Source: an uncultured Flavobacteriales bacterium (GTDB lineage: Bacteria > Bacteroidota > Bacteroidia > Palsa-965). Taken from it: 38,268 bases of DNA. Under the pieces are notes generated by a model. That model was not told the origin of the DNA. It saw only the letters and a program-made list of their open reading frames with translations, and searched no databases. This document shows, in pieces, positions 8,501 to 16,893 of the stretch; positions within the stretch are counted from its first letter, which is position 1; every line of letters begins with the position of its first letter. The stretch spans positions 1 to 38,268 of the forward strand of contig CAIQQJ010000112.1 in assembly GCA_903873905.1 (NCBI GenBank). Direction: 5' to 3'. The position numbers and the translations under genes were made by a program.

Positions 8501-9414
8501 AAAACCTCCCTGCTCAATGCAGCAATAGTCGATCCGTAAATTCTATAACGAATGAATCTTGGTATGATTCGGATTAGAGGTGAATTTTCAATAAAATTGC
8601 AAATGCTTTTTCTTGAAAGAAAGTCATAAAGTTTATCTTTTTTTGTGCTATAATTTTCCATTGCCCTCCTGTTCATTATTGAGGAATATTCTGGATAGGA
8701 ATCAAGTGCTTTTTTCTTGAAGCGTGCGTAAGATTGCTGACGATTTGCATAATATTTCAAGGTGATGGAATCATTGTGATGAACCATCAAATTAAGATCA
8801 TAATAAATAGGGATTCCATTTTTAAACGCTCTTAAACCGAACTCGAAATCCTGACAATCTTTCAAGTCCTCACGGAATCCACCAATTATATCCACGAGTT
8901 TTTTTTCAAATGACATATTTGCCGCTGTTAGCGTGAAATTCTCTAATGTAAGTCTATTGAGAGGCTTCTTTTCAGGAAATAAAATACGGATCCATTCCTC
9001 ATCCATGAAATTCTTATATCGCTGCACGTCTGTTTTTGCATACGAAAGGTCAAATAAGGCTTTGCCTGTTAAAATGGAATCTGGAATAGTTGCATGATGC
9101 TTGCGATGTTGTTCAATGAATGTTGGTGATGGGATAATGTCATCATCGGTGAGTATAATCAAACCATTTGGTGCAGCATTAATGCCAGTATTTGTTGCTC
9201 CGGCAATTCCCTTATTTTCTTGTGAAATTAATTTGCATGATAAGGTTGTGTTTGAAACAAGCTGCAAATACTTTTCCAGGTTTTCAGGTAATGACCCATC
9301 ATTAACAATTAGCACAGAAAAATCATGATCTGTCTGCCTTTCGAGAGCAGTCAGACCCATTTTTAGTTTTTCAGGGCGGTTGAATGTTGGAATGATTACT
9401 GTTATCCTTTTCAT
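8497..9414 (-). CDS. GT2 family glycosyltransferase
   Basis: The protein is 305 residues. ITVIIPTFNRPEKLKMGLTA, FSVLIVNDGSLPENL and the DxD region IILTDDDIIPSPTFIEQH identify a GT-A fold GT2 enzyme. The later GGFREDLKDCQDFEFGLRA segment contains the acidic residues expected of the catalytic-base region. The C-terminal 60 residues are basic and aromatic. There is a 61-base gap before it and a four-base overlap with the downstream GT4 gene. It probably adds one sugar of the repeat unit. Confidence 0.92.
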   Translation of the reverse strand: MKRITVIIPTFNRPEKLKMGLTALERQTDHDFSVLIVNDGSLPENLEKYLQLVSNTTLSCKLISQENKGIAGATNTGINAAPNGLIILTDDDIIPSPTFIEQHRKHHATIPDSILTGKALFDLSYAKTDVQRYKNFMDEEWIRILFPEKKPLNRLTLENFTLTAANMSFEKKLVDIIGGFREDLKDCQDFEFGLRAFKNGIPIYYDLNLMVHHNDSITLKYYANRQQSYARFKKKALDSYPEYSSIMNRRAMENYSTKKDKLYDFLSRKSICNFIENSPLIRIIPRFIRYRIYGSTIAALSREVL

Positions 9415-9475
9415 TTTATATCTTCTTCAAGATGCAGAATTTTCTTACACAAATAAGAAATATTTTCTTCCCTTA

Positions 9476-10288
9476 TCATATGAATAATCTATTTGAAAAA
9501 AAATCAATGTATTTCCTCGACCAGAAAGGCAATGCATGATACATTCGTCTCTTCCTATATTGCCATTTGGTTTCAATTGTTCTATTGCCTTTATTTAATT
9601 TGATGTTTTCTTTTTTCGCCAATTCAAAAGCATCACGCATCCAAACTCCTTTAGAGAGAGCTGTGCAGAGGTAGGTAATGGGACCATGAACGTAATTGAG
9701 TTTTTTATCTTCAACTAGTCCAAGGCAAACTTTTCCCGAAGCTGCCCACCGTTTCGTACCAGCCAATTCGAATTGCCATGGATTTTCATCATCCTTCAAT
9801 AGTGAAATAAATTCCTCTCTATTCCAAATTCCAGCCTGAAGATTGATGGCATACTTTGCATCTATGCGCGTTCGCCCACACCATTCATTGCCCTTTATTT
9901 TGTCATAAGCATAATCAGAAAAATGATCCGAAGGAAAACACCCAATGCGGAAAAATACAGCATGTTCTTTTTCCATCATTTCAACGCAGCGATCAAGTGT
10001 TCCTTGGTCAACATTCGTGTACAGAAAATAATCCTCTAAAAGAACAATCACATATTTCTCTTTGATTTGTTCGAGTATTGCGCGTGTGTCTGCTGTCCAG
10101 TTGATGGGTTCGCCACTTTTTATCGTTTGAATTTTATTGTCTGAAAATCCCAATGTATTTGAACCAAGATAAATTTTGTAAGGACACTCGGGCCAGAATT
10201 TATTGAAGAACGCGAAGAAGGGTGCCCATATATCAGCGTATTTATCGCAGGATAGCACCACTACAGCCGTATTGTTACTTTTTTCCAT
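9476..10288 (-). CDS. Glycosyltransferase-like protein, family not recognised
   Basis: This 270-residue soluble protein does not match a family I can name with certainty. It opens with NTAVVVLSCDKYADIWAPFF, resembling the first strand and loop of GT-A enzymes. It has YVIVLLEDYFLY at 79-90, where an acidic E-D pair sits at the end of a hydrophobic strand, like a degenerate metal-binding DxD motif. Further on are a tryptophan-rich stretch (KGNEWCGRTR, NPWQFELAGTKRW) and a basic C-terminal segment KWQYRKRRMYHALPFW. Similar proteins occur in capsule and LPS clusters. The position between an acyltransferase (7-base gap) and a GT2 gene supports a role in glycan assembly. The activity is inferred. 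Confidence 0.7.
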   Translation of the reverse strand: MEKSNNTAVVVLSCDKYADIWAPFFAFFNKFWPECPYKIYLGSNTLGFSDNKIQTIKSGEPINWTADTRAILEQIKEKYVIVLLEDYFLYTNVDQGTLDRCVEMMEKEHAVFFRIGCFPSDHFSDYAYDKIKGNEWCGRTRIDAKYAINLQAGIWNREEFISLLKDDENPWQFELAGTKRWAASGKVCLGLVEDKKLNYVHGPITYLCTALSKGVWMRDAFELAKKENIKLNKGNRTIETKWQYRKRRMYHALPFWSRKYIDFFSNRLFI

Positions 10289-10295
10289 TTTGTTT

Positions 10296-11414
10296 TTACT
10301 GTTCGAATTTCATTTTTTTTCTTAGAAAAAAGCCTTCGAAATATCGGTAGCTGACTAGCGAAATAAATGTGGTAATTATGAATGCGATGATTAGTTCAAC
10401 ATAAAATGTAAGCGAAGAATGAGGAATGGCAAAACTCAAGTTAGCTTTCTGTATGGCCATAATGACAAACATATGGAGGCAATAAAAACCATAAGTGATA
10501 GTTCCGAATTTCCCCAAAAAATTAATTTTGGAAAGGCTCCAACCATTGGCTGTCGTGTTGACTTGCCATGCAATAAATATTCCAAATGCGAGCGACATCA
10601 GGAGTCTACCATATGCTGCGGTATTGCCTGAACTGAGCAAGAAATTGTGAAAATATATTGCGAGAAATACTGGAATGATTATGGAAATTGAGAAAAGGAT
10701 TTTTGGTTGCTGAAAAATATTCCGAAAGACAGAACTGAAAATTGTCAAGTAAGCAACAATAGCCCCTGTAGCAAGATCTCCCATAACGCTGAATGTGTGG
10801 TAAAGCAGAATTTCAGAATTGTTGCGAAAAGAAAATCTGAATAGAGCGGAAGATGAAATAATCAATAGTAATAACGGAAATATCAGTTTTTTGGGAAGCA
10901 ATAATAGTAGAAGTGGCCAAATGATATAAAATTGTTCTTCAACAGCAACTGACCATAACACGCCGAGGCTATCATTTCCAAATCCTGTGAAGCCACTTTT
11001 TATCCTATCGAAATTATTGATGAAAAGTACATAAGAAGGAAGATGCCCCTTTATTCCTAAATAGGATATTCCTCCTGAAAAAAAAGGAAGAACAAAAAAA
11101 CAAGCAATGACAACAAGAAAGAACATTGGCAATATTCGAAGTACTCTTCTAGCATAAAAAGTTTTCAGATTGATAGATTTTGTTTCTTTTTTTTCTGACA
11201 ACAATAAATAGCTAATGAGAAATCCACTTAGGACAAAGAAAAGCGAAACGCCCATTGGGCCAGCGCCAGAAAGAAACTGATTGTATGCAAATGCCTTGAT
11301 AGGATTTTTAATCTCCCTGAAGTTAAGATAGGCAAATGCGTGCGCAAGAAAAACGAAAAGGCAGCCGATTGCTCTTATACCATTTAGATTTGGAAAATAA
11401 ATCCTGTTTTTCAT
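10296..11414 (-). CDS. Acyltransferase 3 family membrane protein (OafA/YrhL type)
   Basis: The protein is 372 residues with about ten membrane segments. Family signatures are LNGIRAIGCLFVFLAHAFAY, with the conserved R14 and H25 that form the membrane-embedded catalytic site, GVSLFFVLSGFLISYLLL, ARRVLRILPMFFLV and GVLWSVAVEEQFYIIWPLL. Members use an acyl-CoA, usually acetyl-CoA, to O-acylate sugars at the inner membrane. Here it would acylate the glycan or a precursor. It lacks the C-terminal SGNH domain found in some members. There is a 25-base gap after the GT2 gene upstream and a 7-base gap before the next gene. Confidence 0.93.
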   Translation of the reverse strand: MKNRIYFPNLNGIRAIGCLFVFLAHAFAYLNFREIKNPIKAFAYNQFLSGAGPMGVSLFFVLSGFLISYLLLSEKKETKSINLKTFYARRVLRILPMFFLVVIACFFVLPFFSGGISYLGIKGHLPSYVLFINNFDRIKSGFTGFGNDSLGVLWSVAVEEQFYIIWPLLLLLLPKKLIFPLLLLIISSSALFRFSFRNNSEILLYHTFSVMGDLATGAIVAYLTIFSSVFRNIFQQPKILFSISIIIPVFLAIYFHNFLLSSGNTAAYGRLLMSLAFGIFIAWQVNTTANGWSLSKINFLGKFGTITYGFYCLHMFVIMAIQKANLSFAIPHSSLTFYVELIIAFIITTFISLVSYRYFEGFFLRKKMKFEQ

Positions 11415-11439
11415 TTAGGGGACGCTGTAATTATAACTA

Positions 11440-12369
11440 CTATCCAATTAATAATCTCTTGTAAATTGCAAGAAACCTTCGTTTCTCTGATTTTGATGTT
11501 GTGAAAAAATGTGATTTTGAAAAATGTTTTTTGGCTTCTTCCATTTTCTTGTTCATGCTGAATTCATCGGCCATCCATAGATGATAGGAGGACGATATTT
11601 TTTTTAATTGACGCTCTGAACAAGCTGGATATTTTTTCAAATTCAGTGAAATTGAAAATTCATCTGCACTGCTTTTTTCATCAAGCAATTCCTCGTAGAT
11701 CGCATTCTTCTCAGGATAAAATCCGCCAATAGAAGAAATGGTTTTCGAATTTTCATGAAAACGGAATGCAGCCCATGTTGTATCTGACTGGAATACAGCA
11801 TGGATCCCATACGTTAGTAGAAAGCGAAGCCAGATGTCAAGATCCATGCACATGTGGAGATTTTCATTCAGTGGAGTAAACTGTTTGAAAATTTCAGTTC
11901 GGTAAAACATGGCTGGCTGATTGATTTGGCCAAAACCAATTGTTGTTTCAACTTCATTGAAAATAATTTTTCCGGAAACTCCTTTTAATCCAAGTTCCGA
12001 AAAAAACTGTGTTTTCCCAGTAAAAACTTTTTTCTCTGGATGGGTAGAGAAGCAGTTTGAGATGGATGCTAATGCTCCCGGTTCAAGCTTATCATCACTG
12101 TTCAACCAATTGAATAAATCTCCAGTTACATGTTCGAATCCCTTGTTGATGGCATGCGACTGACCCTTATCTTTTTCACTTACCCAATACTTAAGATGTT
12201 TCTCATATTTGCTAATTACCTCAACTGTGTTATCCGTACTTCCTCCATCAATAACAATCAATTCAAGGTTTGAATAATTCTGATTTAATAAAGAATCCAG
12301 CGTTTCTCCAATGTACTTTCCTTGGTTAAACGATGGAATAACAATAGATATTTTTGGAAGGTCCTTCAT
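11440..12369 (-). CDS. GT2 family glycosyltransferase
   Basis: The 309-residue protein starts ISIVIPSFNQGKYIGETLDS, then LELIVIDGGSTDNTVEV, with the DxD-like region FNWLNSDDKLEPGAL. This 'IDGGSTD…WLNSDD' type is a distinct GT2 subgroup common in O-antigen and capsule clusters. Another acidic site is NLHMCMDLDIWLRFLL. The last 60 residues are helical and basic and lack membrane spans. The start overlaps the preceding FkbM stop by four bases (12366-12369). Confidence 0.92.
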   Translation of the reverse strand: MKDLPKISIVIPSFNQGKYIGETLDSLLNQNYSNLELIVIDGGSTDNTVEVISKYEKHLKYWVSEKDKGQSHAINKGFEHVTGDLFNWLNSDDKLEPGALASISNCFSTHPEKKVFTGKTQFFSELGLKGVSGKIIFNEVETTIGFGQINQPAMFYRTEIFKQFTPLNENLHMCMDLDIWLRFLLTYGIHAVFQSDTTWAAFRFHENSKTISSIGGFYPEKNAIYEELLDEKSSADEFSISLNLKKYPACSERQLKKISSSYHLWMADEFSMNKKMEEAKKHFSKSHFFTTSKSEKRRFLAIYKRLLIG

Positions 12370-13205
12370 CGGGGAATGGCCACAAGATTTTTATGTTCGA
12401 ATGAAAAGTCTGTAACCGCATCGAGTCTTTTGTATCGGGCGTTATAGGAATATAATTCATAGCCATGTGAACGTACTGCTTCAGCAAGTTTTGCGCAGGA
12501 AGTTCCAGCTGCATGAAGATTTTCACTGGTAAATTCAATAAGGAGTTTTGGCTTGCAGGTTCGTAAGGTTTCCTCAGCGCCTTTCAAAACATGCATCTCC
12601 CAACCTTCAACATCTATTTTCATTACGGTAGGGCAGGGAAGATGTTCTCTTTTTCGTAGAATATCAATTGGTATTGTTTTTATTTTTTCTTTCGATGCGT
12701 TTACAATCGAATCAAAATTGCCTGCCAATGAATTCCAAGCATCTTTTCCATTTAGGGAAATGAAGATTTCACGATCTTCTTCTACATCACTTGCTGCAAG
12801 TGGAAAAGTTTGAATGTTTTTTATTTGTGGATTGTCTGCAATGTTTTTTTCTAATCGTCCAAAAGTTTTTGAAACGGGTTCAAGTGAAATCACTTTGCCA
12901 TTTATGCCACACCATTCCGAAGTAAGCAATGAAAAATAGCCAATGTTCGTTCCGATATCATAAAAAACATCTCCAGGTTTTAGAATGCCTTTAAGCCATT
13001 CTCGTTCTTCCCATTCAAATGCGCCAGAATAAATATGTTGTGAAAGTTCATCACTTTTGTCTAGCAAAATTTCTATTGAAGAGGTTAGTGCGCATTTCAC
13101 TGTTTGCTGGGTCGCAGTTTTTATTGGCCACTCTTTTCTGCGTTTGCGCACACTACTCCAGAACATTCGCTGCTTCAATGAAAAAAGAAATCGGCTATAT
13201 ATCAT
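12366..13205 (-). CDS. FkbM family SAM-dependent methyltransferase (copy 2, 279 aa)
   Basis: Motif I is VFYDIGTNIGYFSLLTS (80-96), with SLEPV as the acidic strand-2 end. The FkbM hallmark VMKIDVEGWEMHVLKGAEET lies near residue 195, and KPKLLIEF follows. It is flanked by ATGA overlaps on both sides, with the shorter FkbM gene upstream and the GT2 gene downstream. It is an adjacent partner of the FkbM gene at 13202, but the two are only distantly similar outside the motifs, so they look like separate specificities rather than a recent duplication. Confidence 0.92.
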   Translation of the reverse strand: MIYSRFLFSLKQRMFWSSVRKRRKEWPIKTATQQTVKCALTSSIEILLDKSDELSQHIYSGAFEWEEREWLKGILKPGDVFYDIGTNIGYFSLLTSEWCGINGKVISLEPVSKTFGRLEKNIADNPQIKNIQTFPLAASDVEEDREIFISLNGKDAWNSLAGNFDSIVNASKEKIKTIPIDILRKREHLPCPTVMKIDVEGWEMHVLKGAEETLRTCKPKLLIEFTSENLHAAGTSCAKLAEAVRSHGYELYSYNARYKRLDAVTDFSFEHKNLVAIPR

Positions 13206-13909
13206 GTGTGTTTTTTTTCAAATAAACAATCGGCCTGCAGCAGTTCATGCTCATTACTTCGATATCCTTCAAGAATAGTCTTCAGAATAAAACCGTTGTC
13301 GTTTAAGAAAGAATAGATATCGTTGAAAACAGCGCTTCCAGTATAAATCGGACGAAAGGAAACTTCAATCCAGATTTGATTGGTCCGCTTCAATGTTTCC
13401 GCTGCACCTTTCAATATGCTCAACTCAGCACCTTGAACATCAATTTTCAAAAGATCAATGCGATCGAATTTCCCTGCAACTAGTTGGTCAAGCGTACATG
13501 ATTTCATTTGAATTTTCTCGCTGCCTTGCATCTGGAGTTCTTGCTCAACTGATTTACTTATAGGAAGAATGGATGAAGTGGCTTTCTTTTCATAGATAAA
13601 AAAATCCATCTCTTCTTCTTTGTCACTCAATAAGCGATTGTTTAGTTCAATACTCGTGTCATTACCATACTTCTGTTTCAGTTCTTCAAATAAATCTTTT
13701 TGCGGCTCAACAAGTACTACAGATGCAAGATCTTTTTCTTTTCTTAAAACTTCAAAAAAATCTCCTTTGAATGCGCCTACATCAATGTAATTCATGGGAG
13801 TATTGGGCAAATAAGAAAATAAGTTTTTACGCAATCCCACCTCTCCAAATTTCCCTGAATAGAGCACATGGTTGAGAACCTTGTAAATAAATTTTCGCAT
13901 TCCATTCAT
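13202..13909 (-). CDS. FkbM family SAM-dependent methyltransferase (copy 3, 235 aa)
   Basis: This short FkbM protein has motif I as MNYIDVGAFKGDFFEVL (39-55), VLVEPQKDLFEEL for strand 2, and the hallmark LLKIDVQGAELSILKGAAET near residue 165. It lies directly after the Wzt-type ATPase gene with a four-base overlap. That position is notable because Wzt proteins with a C-terminal domain recognise terminal modifications of their glycan, and a methyl group is one known terminal cap. A capping role is an inference from position only. Confidence 0.9.
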   Translation of the reverse strand: MNGMRKFIYKVLNHVLYSGKFGEVGLRKNLFSYLPNTPMNYIDVGAFKGDFFEVLRKEKDLASVVLVEPQKDLFEELKQKYGNDTSIELNNRLLSDKEEEMDFFIYEKKATSSILPISKSVEQELQMQGSEKIQMKSCTLDQLVAGKFDRIDLLKIDVQGAELSILKGAAETLKRTNQIWIEVSFRPIYTGSAVFNDIYSFLNDNGFILKTILEGYRSNEHELLQADCLFEKKHT

Positions 13910-15105
13910 AGTCGTGAAATTGAAACAGGTAAACGATAATAACCAAGATTCCAGTCTTGGAGAAGCACTGAATCTTTTAAACTATTAGTATAACAGTATT
14001 CAAATAGAAGTGCCTGTTCAACTCTATCATAGAATTCTTTGAAAGGTTGCGTCAAATCAGCACTTAATGAATAGAGGCCATTCGCCATTCCAGAAAGCTC
14101 TACTTCAAGATGGAAATTGTTCATGCCCTTTTGCAGGGTGAGCATCTCCGATTCATTAAAAGTTCCATATGAACCGAATGCTGCAGGATTACCACTGTAT
14201 GATTGTAATCGAATATCTAAAGCAACTTTTTTCTCTATACTCGATACAATTTCAATATTCAAGTGGATAGAAGTTTGATCGCCTTTTGGTATTTTACTGA
14301 TCTCAATTTTGCTGAAACTACAGACCTTATTTTCTTTGCTATTTTTTTCAAATGTAGTTTCACCAAGGCTATTCTTGAGATACGTACCAATAACTTCATC
14401 GGTTTTTCCCTGCATTACCATCGATCCTTTTTCAAGATAGACTCCTTTTGAACAAAGATTTTGAATGGCCGCCATGTTGTGACTCACAAAAAGTATTGTG
14501 CGCCCACTGTTGCTCACGTCTTCCATTTTACTCATGCATTTCTTTTGGAATTCAGCATCACCCACAGCGAGAACTTCGTCAATAATCAAAATCTCCGGTT
14601 CCAAAAAGGCAGCTACAGCGAATGCAAGGCGCAACTGCATTCCACTTGAAAAATGTTTTAGCGGAGTGTCAAGGAATTGTTCTGTGCCTGAAAAATCAAC
14701 AATCTCATCAAACTTCTCGGCAATTTCCTTTTGTTTCATCCCAAGTATTGAGCCGTTTAGAAAAATATTTTCCCTTCCACTTAATTCGGAATGAAAACCG
14801 GTACCAACTTCAAGCAAACTTGCAATTCTACCCCGCACAATTATTTTCCCAGTGGAAGGAGGTGTGATTTTTGAAAGTATTTTTAAAAGAGTAGATTTTC
14901 CTGCGCCATTCTTGCCAATAATACCAATCGATTCTCCAGGCAAAACATCAAATGAAACATCACGTAAAGCAAAAAAATCTTCATTGGAGGAAGAGTCCTT
15001 TTTAAAAATCCCCATCATGGATTCACGCAAGCTTAAATAGGATTTCTGCTCATGCCGGAGCCTGAATTTTTTTGATACGGATTGGATTTCCAAAATTGGT
15101 TTCAT
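13906..15105 (-). CDS. wzt: ABC transporter ATP-binding protein for glycan export (Wzt type)
   Basis: This is the ATPase that powers export of an undecaprenyl-linked glycan through the Wzm channel at the inner membrane. Its 399 residues comprise a nucleotide-binding domain and a C-terminal Wzt_C-like beta-sandwich. Walker A is GKNGAGKS (64-71), the signature is HFSSGMQLRLA (151-161), Walker B is ILIIDE (172-177), and the switch His is in LFVSHN. Residues from about 265 onward form a strand-rich domain (HLNIEIVSSIEKKVALDIRL…) like the substrate-recognition domain of O8/O9-type Wzt. It follows the permease gene by two bases and overlaps the downstream FkbM gene by four. The C-terminal domain implies recognition of a chain-end modification. 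Confidence 0.92.
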   Translation of the reverse strand: MKPILEIQSVSKKFRLRHEQKSYLSLRESMMGIFKKDSSSNEDFFALRDVSFDVLPGESIGIIGKNGAGKSTLLKILSKITPPSTGKIIVRGRIASLLEVGTGFHSELSGRENIFLNGSILGMKQKEIAEKFDEIVDFSGTEQFLDTPLKHFSSGMQLRLAFAVAAFLEPEILIIDEVLAVGDAEFQKKCMSKMEDVSNSGRTILFVSHNMAAIQNLCSKGVYLEKGSMVMQGKTDEVIGTYLKNSLGETTFEKNSKENKVCSFSKIEISKIPKGDQTSIHLNIEIVSSIEKKVALDIRLQSYSGNPAAFGSYGTFNESEMLTLQKGMNNFHLEVELSGMANGLYSLSADLTQPFKEFYDRVEQALLFEYCYTNSLKDSVLLQDWNLGYYRLPVSISRL

Positions 15106-15107
15106 GT

Positions 15108-15941
15108 TCAGGCGAGGTCTGCGAAATAAGATTCAGTTTTTCGGAAAACATAAATTCCCAAAAGAAAAAATACAATAGCGGAAATGCAACTGATTCCACA
15201 TAAAACAAAATCAACTTCTTGCCCTAAGACAAATCCACGAAAAAGTGCAATTGAACCTGACATAGGGTTAAGCGCTAGAATTTCCTGAAATATCCTATCG
15301 TGAGCGAATTTATCAGGATTAATAAAAAGCGTGACAAACATGAGGAACTGCACAAGGAATGGTATGACATATCTAAAATCCCGATATTTTACATTGAGTG
15401 CGGCAAGCAGACAGCCAGGCCCTAATGTTGAAACGATAGCCATAAGAATGCCAATTGGTAGCATCCAAATGTTTCCAAAAGTTGGACTTACTTTATAATA
15501 AATTAAGAAGATAATCAGCAATGGTAAGGTCATTAAAAAATCAAAAATGGCAACCAATATGGAGGAGATTGGTATTATTAATCTTGGGAAATATATTTTC
15601 TTAATGATGTTTGCATTTGAAACCATGCTATTCCCCGCACCTGATATTCCACTTGCAAAAATATTCCAAAGAATAAATCCGGAACATACAAAAAGTGGAT
15701 AAGGAATATTTTGTTGTGCATGATAATTCGAAAAAGCGATCGAAAAAACGATTGTCATGAGCAGCGGCTGCAGAATCGCCCAAGTAAATCCCAAAAAGGT
15801 TTGCTTGTATTTCACCCGTATGTCACGCCATGTGAAAAAATAAAAAAGCTCACGGGCATCCCAGAGCTCTCTTAAACCCATATCAAACTTTATCTTGGGT
15901 TTGATTTCATATTCAATTTCTATGACACTATTTTTTTTCAT
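15108..15941 (-). CDS. wzm: ABC-2 type permease for glycan export (Wzm type)
   Basis: This 277-residue inner-membrane subunit pairs with the ATPase encoded two bases downstream. It has six or so hydrophobic spans and the family sequence LFYFFTWRDIRVKYKQTFLG before the first span, where amphipathic helix contacts the ATPase. LGFTWAILQPLLMTIVFSIAF and the later NVKYRDFRYVIPFLVQ and LNPMSGSIALFRGFVLG segments are characteristic of the O-antigen/teichoic acid exporters (ABC2_membrane). Its start lies inside the end of the sulfotransferase gene (14-base overlap). It defines the cluster as ABC-dependent rather than Wzx/Wzy-dependent. Confidence 0.93.
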   Translation of the reverse strand: MKKNSVIEIEYEIKPKIKFDMGLRELWDARELFYFFTWRDIRVKYKQTFLGFTWAILQPLLMTIVFSIAFSNYHAQQNIPYPLFVCSGFILWNIFASGISGAGNSMVSNANIIKKIYFPRLIIPISSILVAIFDFLMTLPLLIIFLIYYKVSPTFGNIWMLPIGILMAIVSTLGPGCLLAALNVKYRDFRYVIPFLVQFLMFVTLFINPDKFAHDRIFQEILALNPMSGSIALFRGFVLGQEVDFVLCGISCISAIVFFLLGIYVFRKTESYFADLA

Positions 15942-16833
15942 TCCAATCCGAAAAATCCATTCCGGTTAGCTTGCTAAGTTCATCATTGAAAGGTGCATAA
16001 AAATCAATCAGTAAATTTCTCATTTCAAGTGACATGGGGGCATAATTTTCACTCTTCAAGTTGATGTTTCTTAGATACTCACCAACCTTGTAATCCATTT
16101 TTCCAGGCAATATTTTCCTGAAAAAATCCTTAATGGGATTGTGATTTCCTAGAATACGTAGAATGAATTTTCCATATCTCGCCGATCGAGTGAGTTTTGT
16201 TTCATTAAAGCGTTTTGATGTATCAGGTGTGAAATCATCATTTATTCCCATCCACTTGAAAATATCTAGACATATTTTTGTGGAATTGGCCTTCAAATCT
16301 TCGTAACGAATGAGTTTGATTTGTTCAGGTGGAAAATAATTGTAAATATTTTTCAAGTGATACTCGTAAAGACTCATCCCAATTAGAAATTCATATCTCC
16401 AATCCGTCATATCCTTATTTTTCATGACCTCTTCAAGCGATTCAAACGGATTGTCAATCATACCATAATTCTTTTCCATAAGAAAGGCAGAATAGGTACG
16501 TTCAACTGGATTTCGAAGTGTAATTACGAGTTTGCAATTTGGATTATGTGCTTTAAGAAGTGCAATTCCCGCATCGTTTACGTACAAACCCGCATTTTTT
16601 GCAATGAGATAATCAGCATGAAGATTACCAGGAAAATATTTTTTCCGTGCATTTTCGAAGTTATTATCATACTGGTTGGGGTCTACGAAGTAGGCAAATT
16701 CCTTGTGATAATGCGTTTTCAAACTAGGATGTTGTCCAAGATAATTTTTCAATGAGGTTGTCCCTGCTTTCTGGGCACCAATGATCATTAAAGAAATATT
16801 TTGTTCTTCGGCGGACTTATCGTTCTGCTTCAT
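15928..16833 (-). CDS. PAPS-dependent sulfotransferase domain protein
   Basis: The 301-residue protein carries the 5'-phosphosulfate-binding loop LMIIGAQKAGTTSLKNYLG (15-33) and the 3'-phosphate motif KLVITLRNPVERTYSAFL near 100. The later IKLIRYEDLKAN segment is also typical of carbohydrate sulfotransferases (Sulfotransfer_1/3 type). It would move sulfate from PAPS to a hydroxyl of the exported glycan. I chose the ATG at 16833; a GTG five codons upstream is an alternative. It is the first gene of the operon, with only 60 bases to the divergent rdgB start, so the operon promoter must lie there or inside rdgB. A weak TATATTGT in that gap resembles TAnnTTTG. Confidence 0.9.
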   Translation of the reverse strand: MKQNDKSAEEQNISLMIIGAQKAGTTSLKNYLGQHPSLKTHYHKEFAYFVDPNQYDNNFENARKKYFPGNLHADYLIAKNAGLYVNDAGIALLKAHNPNCKLVITLRNPVERTYSAFLMEKNYGMIDNPFESLEEVMKNKDMTDWRYEFLIGMSLYEYHLKNIYNYFPPEQIKLIRYEDLKANSTKICLDIFKWMGINDDFTPDTSKRFNETKLTRSARYGKFILRILGNHNPIKDFFRKILPGKMDYKVGEYLRNINLKSENYAPMSLEMRNLLIDFYAPFNDELSKLTGMDFSDWNEKK

Positions 16834-16893
16834 AATTTTGAGGCTCACAATATAAGAAATCCATGGGTTTTGATGACCCGAAAGTTTTGTATT

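Noticed and set aside
9440-9465. TTCTTA/TAAGAA hairpin in the gap before the GT2 gene at 8497
   Set aside because: Six AT-rich base pairs in an AT-rich gap are expected by chance.
12366-13909. Recent tandem duplication of FkbM genes
   Set aside because: The two proteins differ strongly in length and outside the SAM motifs, so a recent duplication is not supported.
16801-16893. In-frame upstream extension of rdgB
   Set aside because: It overlaps the sulfotransferase gene and lacks RdgB similarity; the family starts at the ATG at 16894.
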